Below are positions 8,820 through 18,287 of a DNA stretch of 63,073 bases, piece by piece. The stretch is from assembly GCA_029834535.1 (NCBI GenBank), contig JAQMWT010000607.1, positions 1 through 63,073 on the forward strand. The letters run 5' to 3'. The notes under the pieces are model-generated. The model ran no database searches, had not been told where the DNA came from, and saw only the letters and a program-made list of their open reading frames with translations. Each line of letters opens with the position of its first letter. Within the stretch, counting starts at the first letter, position 1. The stretch is from Chrysophaeum taylorii. Its lineage: Eukaryota > Sar > Pelagophyceae > Pelagomonadales > Pelagomonadaceae. The position numbers and the translations under genes are program-made.

Positions 8820-11800
8820 ATGGAAAAGGAGGCCTCTGAATCGGACGAATCCCGCGAATCGTGGCCCAGCTTAGGTAGCGAGTTTCGGGGCGAAGTTTGG
8901 GTGCGGCGGGAAAACAAGAGACTTGGGTGGCGCCGGTGTTTGGCGGTGATACAGGATACTTTAAAGATTTGGGATCAGAAACGTGTCATTCACGAACTTT
9001 CACTCAATGAGTGGTTATCAGTCGAAGACAAAAAACCAAACCCCCAAAGGCCCGCTCATCGCCTCATCATGGGCGGCTATGATATTGGATTTTTTGGGGC
9101 GGATGCTAAAGAAAAAAGAGATGCGTGGCTCTCTGAACTGGTGTTGGCTGGTGCAGAAACGGCTCCGGAAATCGCAGCACTCGCCGTCCTTCCTTTGCCT
9201 CAAGAAGAAGAGCGATTAGTCCAAGCTCTAGAAGCGCTCGAACGTTCGTTTAAACATGAGGGTATTGCGGGCGAAGCGATCAAGGAAGCCGCAAGGCCTT
9301 TCTTTAGCTACCCACCAGACTGTTTGCTCCCTCGAGGTGCGTCAACTCGTTGTCTCGCAGCCGCTTGCAGAACCCGACCGCAAGAAGCCGCGGCTGTAGC
9401 CGCTGCAGTCGCCTACATGTGCATCGAGAACGACGACTGCGTTTCGGCACTCCGGAACCTTCTGCCTTTCGAGCCAGCGCTGAGGCGCAGAGATGGGAGA
9501 CCGTTAGCTGTGATTGCCTCTGATGCTTCTCGTGATTTTGAAGTAAGAACAGATGCTGCACATATCCTCGCGACCTGTGTTCCCGAGACCCTGACGCGGC
9601 TGCCACTGGGCGACCTCATGGTCGAGCCCCTGATCCGCGCGATGGCGGAACGTTGCCCCGATGTTCTTCGACGAGAGCTACCTGCGCAGAAAATTGTTGA
9701 CGCGATCTGTAATGGAATTGATTTGATTCCATCTCTCGCTAGGCTCCTGACGGAATTTTATCCAAGCAAACACGAAGACCCTGAAGTTGACCTTGACGTG
9801 CCTGAGGAGCAACCCCTGGAAAGAGAGGAGTCGTACGAGCTTACTTTTGAGTCTGGCGGGCAGAATGGGCTTGGCCTGGAACTTACAGCTGGACAGCAGA
9901 GGTCACTCATTTCACCGGCCGTGCACAGAACCAACCCCTTTACTCGGGCGTCGGGTGTTGCTCCGAAGGACGAACTTATCGCGGTCAATGGGCGAAGGTT
10001 AGAATACGAAGGGCCTGTCCGCGCGGCGATGATCGCTGCTTGTGAAACTGTGAGAGATGCCCCTTGGCCAAAGACGCTTAAGTTTGCTCGAAAAAGAGGA
10101 CTGGCAGCCAAGCCTCGAGACTGTCGAGAGCTCATCCGTGAACTTTTAAATGCTGGTCTGCTCGAGGAGATCCTCAAACGGCCGTCGCCAGAAAGCTGCG
10201 CCGTGCTGTCGGCGCTGGCACCGTTTCGGGCGACGAGTGCGGGTTTACAGTTTGCTATTTCGCAGGATTGTCCCGAAGGTATAGCCGCTTATGCAGCCCT
10301 AACGAGGCCACCTAAATCTGACCCACGCCCTCCTAGAGAAGAGTGGTGGTCTGATCCTACCGCCCAATACGAGACTCTCCATTTTACTGTTGAAGGTCCT
10401 CTGGGGTGTACGATTGGGTTCCGTGGCTTTTGCTGTGTGGAAAACTCTCACGACCCACTACGCAAAGGAGACATTATCATCTCTGCCAATGGCCGAAGGC
10501 CTGCGAAAGATATCCAAATTTTCTTTGCATCGTTAACCTTTCCCCTAGATCTTGATATTCTCCGACTCATTATCCCCGAGCCTATAACTCAAGAAAAAGA
10601 AGAGCTTTATGGAGACCACGAGCGGGTCGTGAAGGCTTGCGTTGACAAATATCTTTATGAAACCCCGGAAATCGCGGCGCGCGCCATTGAAGGAGCCGCG
10701 CGTCTCGCGCCCGAAATGACGAGAAACCATGTTATGGCAATTTCAACAGCAACTGCAGTCGCTCTGACTCCGGGCCTGGTCCAACGGTTATCTTCTTGGC
10801 AACCTCAAGACGGTCTTTCTAGAGAGGAGGCGGCCGCTTTGGTACCGCTCGCAGAGACGGTCATTTCTGATGCCCTACCTGTGAATCCGACCGCGACGAC
10901 CGGTTCAGCTCTTTCTAGACTCGTCGAGCTACAAACCGAAGCAGCGCTGGATGCACTGACAACGATCGGTCTCCCTGTAGACACCACGGCGATAACGCCA
11001 TTGCTGGGAGGTCACAAAGGACCTGAGGTCGCAGCCGCTGCGGTGAGATATCTTCTCTCGACAAAACAACATGTTGATGCGAGTGTGGTTTGGTTGATCA
11101 GAGGTGAAGAGCCCAGAGGACCATTCTCCATTGACGACATCCGCCCAGATGCTTTAAAGCTACTCCCTTACACCAATGACAAGAAGGCGGTCGCGCTTCT
11201 GAGACCGAATGACACAGATACTTTGCGAGCGGTCGCTCTGACTCGCTGGGAACATTTGACTGACGAGTGTCTCGATTCATTAGATACCGACATGCTAGCC
11301 TTGCTCGCCCCAAGAACCCAACGAATTGCTCCCTTTGCATCGAAACTGTTGAAAGCGCGTGCCGTGGAAGCCCTAGAATATATAGAGCTGAAAGATTCTC
11401 CTGAATTTCGGGAGTGCTGTCGATCGTGTATGGGCACTGCCTCTGAAGCGGCGTTCCTGCGAGCATCGAGGAACCTTGGGGCCGCCGTGGCATCTGCCGC
11501 TCCCGAGGCCCTAGCCAAAAGCGGGGCTGTCGACTTAATGCGCCAAGCGCACATCGTACCAGCGTTTTGGGAGGTTGTACCCTCCGAAGTTCTACCTGAG
11601 CTTCTTGTTTCCCCGGCGATTGACGCCGCAGCGCTAGCTTTGGCTCGCCGGCCGATGGCTATCGATCCAACTCCGCTATTCTACCATGACAGCGCCCCTG
11701 TCGCGCGCGCTCTAACGGCGTTGCTCCCGTTTGTTGATGAGAAGCGACTCAGGAGGCCGATCGCGCGACTCCTAGGCAAATTCCCTGAAGAATTTCTCGA

Positions 11801-12398
11801 TGTTTGTGGCCCTTTGTCGCTTTTATGCAAGGGTCTCAAACCATCAGGCGAAGTCCCAGTGCGAGACGCCCCTTTGGCTTTGCTCTGGAGAGCAGAAGTT
11901 GAACTGAAGGATGAACACCTGCTGGAGCTCGAGCGAAGACTCGACGGTCCTTGTGGAGCTATGGCCCTCGCTGTCTTGGCAACCAATAAACCGGATGCAG
12001 AGTTTGCGCGAGATGTGGCACAGCGCGCCCTTGCCCAACCTCACGACGTCATCGGCTTCGAGGCTGCGGCAAGGATGTCACGCTATCTCGACCTGGACGT
12101 TTCTGAAGCTGTAAGATTTGCGACGCGTCCAGCCTTAGTCTGGCTCTGCGAGGCTCTGGTCAGACGACCACAACCCGTTGATCTTGAACAGCAGCTGCAG
12201 AACCAGCCCGCGATGGAAGGACCTCTCATGGCAGCGCTCGCGGCTACAGCAACTCAAATACCAGACGTCACTCCCAAGACGCCCGAAGGTGCCGCCCTGC
12301 TTCACTTCCTCAAACTTCGACTTGGTATGTTTGATGACGGACCAAGAGCTACCGGCCACATAAGTGCAAGCTCTATATTGATTAAGGATAAGGTGTGA
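8820..12398 (+). CDS. PH, PDZ-like and helical-repeat protein
   Basis: A single open frame of 1192 codons without introns. The ATG at 8820 is followed by a short acidic leader and then a PH domain (residues about 20-112: GEVWVR start, final amphipathic helix containing the conserved tryptophan in DAWLSEL). An Armadillo/HEAT-like helical region covers about 125-325. A PDZ-like domain follows at about 340-430 (GLGLEL, then DELIAVNGRRL) and a second at about 525-600 (GCTIGF, then GDIIISANGRRP). The remaining ~590 residues are short Ala/Leu-rich helices, as in HEAT or Armadillo repeats. It is probably a membrane-associated scaffold that binds phosphoinositides and peptide C-termini. I do not know an ortholog with this order. 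Transposons flank it on both sides. The long intact frame argues for a live host gene. Confidence 0.85.
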   Translation: MEKEASESDESRESWPSLGSEFRGEVWVRRENKRLGWRRCLAVIQDTLKIWDQKRVIHELSLNEWLSVEDKKPNPQRPAHRLIMGGYDIGFFGADAKEKRDAWLSELVLAGAETAPEIAALAVLPLPQEEERLVQALEALERSFKHEGIAGEAIKEAARPFFSYPPDCLLPRGASTRCLAAACRTRPQEAAAVAAAVAYMCIENDDCVSALRNLLPFEPALRRRDGRPLAVIASDASRDFEVRTDAAHILATCVPETLTRLPLGDLMVEPLIRAMAERCPDVLRRELPAQKIVDAICNGIDLIPSLARLLTEFYPSKHEDPEVDLDVPEEQPLEREESYELTFESGGQNGLGLELTAGQQRSLISPAVHRTNPFTRASGVAPKDELIAVNGRRLEYEGPVRAAMIAACETVRDAPWPKTLKFARKRGLAAKPRDCRELIRELLNAGLLEEILKRPSPESCAVLSALAPFRATSAGLQFAISQDCPEGIAAYAALTRPPKSDPRPPREEWWSDPTAQYETLHFTVEGPLGCTIGFRGFCCVENSHDPLRKGDIIISANGRRPAKDIQIFFASLTFPLDLDILRLIIPEPITQEKEELYGDHERVVKACVDKYLYETPEIAARAIEGAARLAPEMTRNHVMAISTATAVALTPGLVQRLSSWQPQDGLSREEAAALVPLAETVISDALPVNPTATTGSALSRLVELQTEAALDALTTIGLPVDTTAITPLLGGHKGPEVAAAAVRYLLSTKQHVDASVVWLIRGEEPRGPFSIDDIRPDALKLLPYTNDKKAVALLRPNDTDTLRAVALTRWEHLTDECLDSLDTDMLALLAPRTQRIAPFASKLLKARAVEALEYIELKDSPEFRECCRSCMGTASEAAFLRASRNLGAAVASAAPEALAKSGAVDLMRQAHIVPAFWEVVPSEVLPELLVSPAIDAAALALARRPMAIDPTPLFYHDSAPVARALTALLPFVDEKRLRRPIARLLGKFPEEFLDVCGPLSLLCKGLKPSGEVPVRDAPLALLWRAEVELKDEHLLELERRLDGPCGAMALAVLATNKPDAEFARDVAQRALAQPHDVIGFEAAARMSRYLDLDVSEAVRFATRPALVWLCEALVRRPQPVDLEQQLQNQPAMEGPLMAALAATATQIPDVTPKTPEGAALLHFLKLRLGMFDDGPRATGHISASSILIKDKV

Positions 12399-13209
12399 TG
12401 TTATAAGATTTCTCCATTGGGCTCAAGCAAATCAGACGTACATGCTGGCCAGTGTACTAGAGATAGAAAATCCGAATTAGGGTTAGTACCCCCTATTCTA
12501 GGGTTAGTCCCTTAACTTCTTCCTTTTGATATAAGAAAACGCTGTGTTAATCACACCGGCTGTCCTCGTTCCAGGAGACAGACTCGAGGACAGACTACCA
12601 CTGTTCTCACGCTCGGCTGAAGGGTAACACAGTTGAAATTACTGTTCTCTAGGTATTGGGCACCAGTCCCGGTATCAGCAGAGCCTCAGGATTTCCTGAC
12701 GAGTCTCGCTCACTGACGTTCCTGAACCCAAGCAAAATGCCAACCTAGAGATAGAAAATCGGAACTAGGGTTAGTACCCCCTGTTTTAGGGTTAGTTCAC
12801 TTAACTTTGCCACCTTTGATTCAAGAAAACGCTGTGTTATTCTTCAGCAGAGCGTGAGAGCAGCGGTAGTCTGTCCTCGAATCTGTCTCTTAATCGTGCA
12901 GAGAAATCTGCTGCCTCTTACCCTTATCCGTCCGTTGAGAACGTGATCTCTTCCTTACCCTTCTTCTTCCTTTCTACACAATCTAATAGTCCTCTGATTT
13001 GTGCCTACGCTCATCATCATGGTCTAGCGCGTCCCGAGGTATGTAGCACTATACACTTAACCTTTCTCGTGTAGTTCTAGATGCCGCCTGTCGTGTTCTG
13101 AGGATATAGGGAACATAACCTTTCATTCCCCGAATTGACCTTCCAGACGTTCACGATGAGACGGGATGGTTTCCCAGGTGACTTACCACTGCTTGCTAAA
13201 TGCTCTGCA
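12399..13209 (+). repeat. Putative 5' LTR region of the second Copia-type locus
   Basis: This 811-bp stretch has no ORF. It ends in GCTCTGCA immediately before a primer site, so its right part is an LTR (family L2, unrelated to L1 in sequence). Its left limit is unclear because no second copy is in the window. It contains a ~95-bp direct repeat (about 12460-12555 and 12748-12842), each with TAGGGTTAGT twice. Each copy is followed by the same ~45-bp segment in opposite orientations (12575-12623 and 12843-12889). Confidence 0.5.
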
Positions 13210-13223
13210 GGTTATGGGCCCAG
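13210..13223 (+). promoter_or_regulatory. Half-tRNA(iMet)-type primer binding site
   Basis: GGTTATGGGCCCAG follows a CA at 13208-13209 and is complementary to the initiator tRNA-Met anticodon arm. It is identical to the site at 1119-1132, while the flanking sequence differs. It marks the plus strand as the sense strand of the element that starts here. Confidence 0.8.
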
Positions 13224-13733
13224 GCGGGTCCCTGAGAAACCATGTGTCAACATGCACGTAACCTATGGGTATTGGACTGCTACCGCGCCAGTCCAGCCTC
13301 GCCATGTGGCACGCTTGTCAATATATCGCCATTACCATTGGGCTGTATATAATATTTTTTTTTGCACACGTGATCGTGTAACCTTGAGTGCACCTGTTCA
13401 TAGCATCGTATTGTCATGTCAATGTTGATGTGTGTGTAATTGGCTAACCTGTACTCTTGCACACATGTTATGGAATATTTTGGGTACGTCCACTCGTACA
13501 TTCCACATGGCAATGCACTTAACAAGCTCCTTGAGAGCACCAAAACTAACCAGCTGCCTGAGTGACTACGCTTAGCGACACTACTCTGGACTCACAGCTT
13601 GCACAGTCGTCATATAGACACATCTTTCCATCGAAAACGATGAGTGTACATAGACACCGATAGACAGACCCCCTTAGAATGTCTACACAGTGTCAGCTGC
13701 GTGACTGAACCCACAGGTTCCCCGTCAACTGCT

Positions 13734-14159
13734 ATGGCAGAACACGCAGCACGAGCCGCACCCAAGGCGATCACAGGCGCGGATATATTGAAGCTCGAAG
13801 CTCCTGTAGTTGAGTTTCTTAACGAAGGAAATCGGTTTCAGCTTCAGAACCGCAAGGTATCCTTGCAAATCAAGCATATCAAGCAATTATTACGGTCCAG
13901 TCATGCCGATGCTTTCCTCGAGTACGACTCGTACGAAGCATATACTCGGTCATGCAAGGACTACGAAATCCTCCGGAATCAAATTCTCGATCGCGTTTTC
14001 CTGGAATGGAAGACCGATAGGGCTGCTGATCTCCGTTTAGCTGTTGAGCTGCTTATTAATAGCAATAGACTTTCCAAGGCGGAGGATTATAGCTCTGATG
14101 TGGGCCGCTGGATCGTTAAAGCAGGAAAGTTGGAAGGGCTGCTGACTGTTGCGAATTAA
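13734..14159 (+). CDS. Small ORF of Copia-type element, DSYEAYTR family
   Basis: A 141-codon ORF from the ATG at 13734. An in-frame ATG at 13644 exists, but the homolog at 230-646 starts nearer to 13734. The shared core runs from FQLQNRKVSLQI through YDSYEAYTR to EWKTDRAADL. The C-terminal ~40 residues have no counterpart in the other copy. The predicted protein is soluble with no known domain. It lies ~500 bases after the primer site on the same strand. The large pol ORF next to it (14253-16415) is on the opposite strand and converges on it with a 93-base gap. Confidence 0.65.
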   Translation: MAEHAARAAPKAITGADILKLEAPVVEFLNEGNRFQLQNRKVSLQIKHIKQLLRSSHADAFLEYDSYEAYTRSCKDYEILRNQILDRVFLEWKTDRAADLRLAVELLINSNRLSKAEDYSSDVGRWIVKAGKLEGLLTVAN

Positions 14160-14252
14160 AGCTATCCCATGATGTGACCGATCGCACATCGCACAAATCA
14201 ACAAGAAGAAAGGGCGCGGTACGTCGAAGTGGGGAGCGAAATCTGGATCAAA

Positions 14253-16415
14253 CTAAGCGGGGAGCGTCTTACCATCGACAAGAACATGGAGAGTGTTCTG
14301 GACAGAGTCGTACGGTGGAAGAGTAGCAGAAAGAGTAACTTGGCGAGATGGCGGTGGAGAAGAGGTTGAGTGAACACCGTAGGCGTTTTTGAACTTGTGG
14401 GATAAATTGCGTGGAAGGAGCTTCGAAAAATGATCAGCGACCTGGTAGAGAGTAGGACACCAGCGAGGTCTAATGATCGAGTTAGCTTGGTAGTCACGAA
14501 TGCGAAATTCTCGTAAGTTGATATGACGAGAAGGAGCACTGACTTTAGGATGATTAGCGACGTGTCGTGCGCTAGCGTTGTCAATAAGCAGGGGGATAGC
14601 GTGAGCTTGATCACACGAAAACAGATAGGGGTGGGAGGAGAAAAGCTTGTAGAACCAGTGACATTCAGCGGCTGCGCTGGCGGCGATGAGTTCAGCTTCC
14701 ATGGTGCTCTTGGCAGCGAGAGTCTGGCGTTTGCTAGACCAAAATACGAGACTGCCAAAGACGAATATACATGCACCAGAATTGGATCGTAAGCGAGGGT
14801 CAGAACGATCAGCAAAGCTTGCATCAGTAAAACACATAATAGGTGAACGAAGATGATGCAGTTCAGGATAGTGAGCGATCAGATGCTGAATAAAGGGGGT
14901 AATAGACGGGCTGTCGGATGAATAGTCAAGGGAATCATTCGGAGTGCCCTTTAAATAGCGAAGTAAAACATATAAGTGCAGAAGATGGGTTTGGTCAGGG
15001 TTGTGCATCCCTTTGCAGCATTTGTTGCACAAGGTGGTGATGTCCGGTCGACATGTGACAGACAAGTAAATGCTGGTGCCACAATAGAAAGGGAAGTTTT
15101 GGCGTAATACATATAAGGTAGTAGCCAAGTCTGAGAGAAGTTTAATAGAAGGTTTTTGGACGAGGATGTCCGAATAGGGGACGTCTAGGCTATGTAGATT
15201 GAGCTTATGCTCAGCAAGCATCTTGTTGATCTTCGCTGCAACATTCATAGTGAGATGACTAGCGGATACATTGTAGTGGACATCGATGCCAAGAAAGGAT
15301 CGGATGTTGTCATGCCATGTACCCTTGCCATATTCGGTCTCCAGTGTGGTGCGAAGAGACGCAATTTTGGCAGTGTTGGTACCAGTGATCAATAGGTCAT
15401 CGACTGAAACGGATAGTAATACCCATTGGTTGATAGATCGATCCCAATTGATATAAAGACAAGTATCGACTTGTGAGCGTTCGAACTCATGCTGTCGAAT
15501 AAATGAGTCGAGCTTAATATTCCATAACAAAGCTGACTGTTTGAGGCCATAGAGAGCCTTGCCGAGTCGGAGAGCGAGCTTCGACTCTGGATGGTTCTTC
15601 TGTATCTGCTGGACAAGATTTGGAGAGACACGTATTCCTCGAGGAAAGTCGATCCATACCAGGCGATCGAGTGCGGATTGGATGAATGCCTGAGGAATGT
15701 CCGCGTGCGCGACAGGGAGCTTGTGCTTCACAGCAATGGCGAGCAGTAGCCGGTTGGTAGCGAGCATTGCGGTTGGTGAGGATGTGGCATAAAAGTCAAT
15801 ACCTACACGTGCCAAGAAACCTCGGGCGACTAGACGAGCTTTATAGCGGTCTGGAGTGCCGTCAGCAAAATACTTGATCTTCAGCACGAGCTTTGTCGTG
15901 ATGGACGAACGGTCTGGTGGTAAAGGCTCAAGCTTGAATACACCATTGGAGCACAATCCTTCAATTTCCTGGCGAATCGAAGCGATGTGCTTTAACTTAT
16001 CTTCTTCGTTGTGTCCTTTAAGTTCGACAATCTTTGCAGGCTCATATACGATATCTTCGGCGGTCACAAGTTGTAACACGACGTGATCGATGTGCTGCAA
16101 ATCATAGTCCATGACTTCTTGTAGAATATCTTGATTTGGATCACTTTGACTTAGGAAGAGGTGTCCGAGTTCGCCAGAATCATGCATGAAGGCATGCCTG
16201 TGACGAGAAGCTAGATGGTAGTGTTGATGCGCGGAGATGTCCAATAAAAGAGAGGAGCCCATACAACAGAATTCTTTGTTCCATTGACGCGCAGAGTACT
16301 CTGCCGGTGACATTTCGTCATGGCACGTGTAGTTCTCGAGAACAGAATTGTCGTTGTCAAGGTGGTCAACCAACACAGACGAGTGGTATGGCTTCCTGGG
16401 GAAGTCAACGTACAA
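14253..16415 (-). CDS. Copia reverse transcriptase and RNase H
   Basis: An open frame of 720 codons. RT shows the Copia signatures KARLVARGF, HADIPQAF, LYGLKQSALLWN and the catalytic SVDDLLITG (usually YVDDLL). RNase H follows with CFTDASFAD, KRQTLAAKSTMEAELIA and HINLREFRIRD. The frame is intact and the active-site aspartates are present, so this part looks functional even though upstream parts of pol are broken. The stop at 14253 is close to the end of the converging small ORF. Confidence 0.92.
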   Translation of the reverse strand: MYVDFPRKPYHSSVLVDHLDNDNSVLENYTCHDEMSPAEYSARQWNKEFCCMGSSLLLDISAHQHYHLASRHRHAFMHDSGELGHLFLSQSDPNQDILQEVMDYDLQHIDHVVLQLVTAEDIVYEPAKIVELKGHNEEDKLKHIASIRQEIEGLCSNGVFKLEPLPPDRSSITTKLVLKIKYFADGTPDRYKARLVARGFLARVGIDFYATSSPTAMLATNRLLLAIAVKHKLPVAHADIPQAFIQSALDRLVWIDFPRGIRVSPNLVQQIQKNHPESKLALRLGKALYGLKQSALLWNIKLDSFIRQHEFERSQVDTCLYINWDRSINQWVLLSVSVDDLLITGTNTAKIASLRTTLETEYGKGTWHDNIRSFLGIDVHYNVSASHLTMNVAAKINKMLAEHKLNLHSLDVPYSDILVQKPSIKLLSDLATTLYVLRQNFPFYCGTSIYLSVTCRPDITTLCNKCCKGMHNPDQTHLLHLYVLLRYLKGTPNDSLDYSSDSPSITPFIQHLIAHYPELHHLRSPIMCFTDASFADRSDPRLRSNSGACIFVFGSLVFWSSKRQTLAAKSTMEAELIAASAAAECHWFYKLFSSHPYLFSCDQAHAIPLLIDNASARHVANHPKVSAPSRHINLREFRIRDYQANSIIRPRWCPTLYQVADHFSKLLPRNLSHKFKNAYGVHSTSSPPPSRQVTLSATLPPYDSVQNTLHVLVDGKTLPA

Positions 16416-16430
16416 GAGTTCCGCGTCGGT

Positions 16431-17051
16431 TTATCTCTGCAAATCCAGTGCGGTGCCGCCCATGATACCATAGTCTTGTGTGGTACTTGCTAGGAGACAT
16501 CCTTTCGGGACATCATTAGGCGGCTTGGCATCTCTTCGAATGTTGAGAGCAGAGGCAGTGCTGGCGGCGTGGCCCTGGTGCAGAGCGCTGACACTTATGA
16601 GGAACATCAATGTACTGGACATGTTGGCTGTGGCGTGAGCCGTGGATTGCTCCTGCTGGTATTTCCAGTTGCGACCATACTCGGAGGCGAGAATGCGTCT
16701 GGTGGAGAGTTTCCCATCGTCAACACGTTTCACGATGTAGAGTTGATCCTTAGGGATGCGGAATCCACGTTTGTCATTGAGATCTGCCTTGAGTTTATCG
16801 CTCTGGTTGCGATGCACGAGAACTGGAGTAAAACCTGAATCGTCGAGAACAACCTCTAGGCGATCTTTTCGTTTGGGCATCGGAATGCTACCTATCCGGT
16901 GGAGGTGGCCGGTTGAGGAACGAAAAATCCTGTTCAGGCGTCGCGTCGCTGACGGGACTTGAATCTGCAGCGGGAGTTGGATCCAGTTCTTTGTGGTTGT
17001 CGTCATCGCTAGGTTGGTCATCGTGCTCGTCTTCGTGAGTCTCGCCCTCAT
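16431..17051 (-). pseudogene. Copia pol: integrase C-terminal/linker region
   Basis: A 206-codon frame in the same phase as RT, separated from it by a stop near 16431 and from the integrase core by another near 17091. It is Pro/Ser/Thr-rich at the start. It then has a lysine- and aspartate-rich stretch (KDRLEVVLDDSGFTPVLVH) like the integrase C-terminal region of Copia. It connects integrase to RT. Confidence 0.6.
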
Positions 17052-17090
17052 TTTTTGATTCCTGTCTAATTTCCGGCATTTGCTGTTCGC

Positions 17091-18185
17091 TTATGCCTGG
17101 TAGTGGATCCTCTTGTCTGCCTTTGGTGGGATCTGTGCAAGTGCTTTGATCCGTTCGAACTCATTGTTTCGGTTGACTGGCATGTCCGCGTCGACGTGAA
17201 AGTCGTTTGAGGTGACGTTTTTTCCATATCGCCCTTGATGTACAAGCAGGATAGTGCTGTGAACATCACGGATAAATCGGTCCGTACCGGGGAGGATCGG
17301 GCGATAGTTGTTACTATGAAAGTAAGAGGCAGAGACGCTGGAAGGTTCCAGTTTGCGACTTTGAGGGTAGACAAAAGTGACAGGTTCGCCAAAGGGGGGA
17401 AGCTTCAAGAGCGGTGCCGTGGGCGACATGATACGCCGGGGAACGGTGCGTGGCATGTGCGTGCGCGAAGGCGGTCCGTGAGAGCGCTGGTTGTCGGCTT
17501 GGATCTTATGCAGGAGAGCAAATGGGTGATAATACTCAGCTGCAATAGACTTTCCTTCGACGCGTACACTGCGAAGGTTGAGAAGACGAACCACAGTGCC
17601 GCGGGTGTTTTCCTTTATGATGTTTTCGGCAAAGTTCCGCTGGTGGAGGTGGCGACCAAGGATTTGGAATTGGAGACGAAGCTGCACCTTGAGAGGGTGG
17701 AAGGCTTCGGTGCGAAAAGTCGAGAATGCGTCAGAGGATATGATGTTCACATGGACATCGAGTTCGACTTTGATGACGTTAACCACATAGAGGATGCCGG
17801 CCATAACATCTTGTGCGTCTAATTTCCGTAGGAAATAGACCCATTTGTGTGCTGAGATGATACACACGAATTGCACGATATAGCGAAATCCGCCGTAGCA
17901 CTTGTGGATGCTCGGGTAGGATACATCCATGTGGAGGTGCTGGCCAGGAGCGTGGGCCAGTTCGTCCTGTGACCAGGAAATGTTCTTGTGACGGAAGCTG
18001 ACATGCGATTGACAGCGCTTGCATTCGCTGCAGTCTTGCAGATACCGATCATCACCTGGGCGGAGATTCGTTACATTAGCGGCAATCGTGCGGCGAAGAA
18101 TCTCTGGTTGCTGGTGGTGTGTGCGGTGCCAGCGAGTGACCAAGAGCACTCTTTTGGCGTGCTGAGTGGTGCCGGGCTGGTGCAA
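17091..18185 (-). pseudogene. Copia integrase
   Basis: The N-terminal zinc finger is visible as an H-x3-H-like start followed by CSECKRCQ. The catalytic core has the three acidic residues: HMDVSYP, then IISSDAFSTFRTEAF, then RNFAENIIKE. Stops at both ends separate it from the preceding methyltransferase region and from the linker to RT. Confidence 0.8.
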
Positions 18186-18287
18186 GGGAGGCAGTGCGGC
18201 AGTCGAAGCGCTGGGGGGGCTGGGTCGCTTGTCGACTCGGATCTTAGCAACTGTTGCCTTGGCAAGAAGCGTCTCGAGGTTTGTCGA

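Noticed and set aside
12460..12842. Telomere-like TAGGGTTAG motifs
   Set aside because: Only two isolated motifs per repeat copy, not an array. They are part of the L2 LTR region and not an interstitial telomere.
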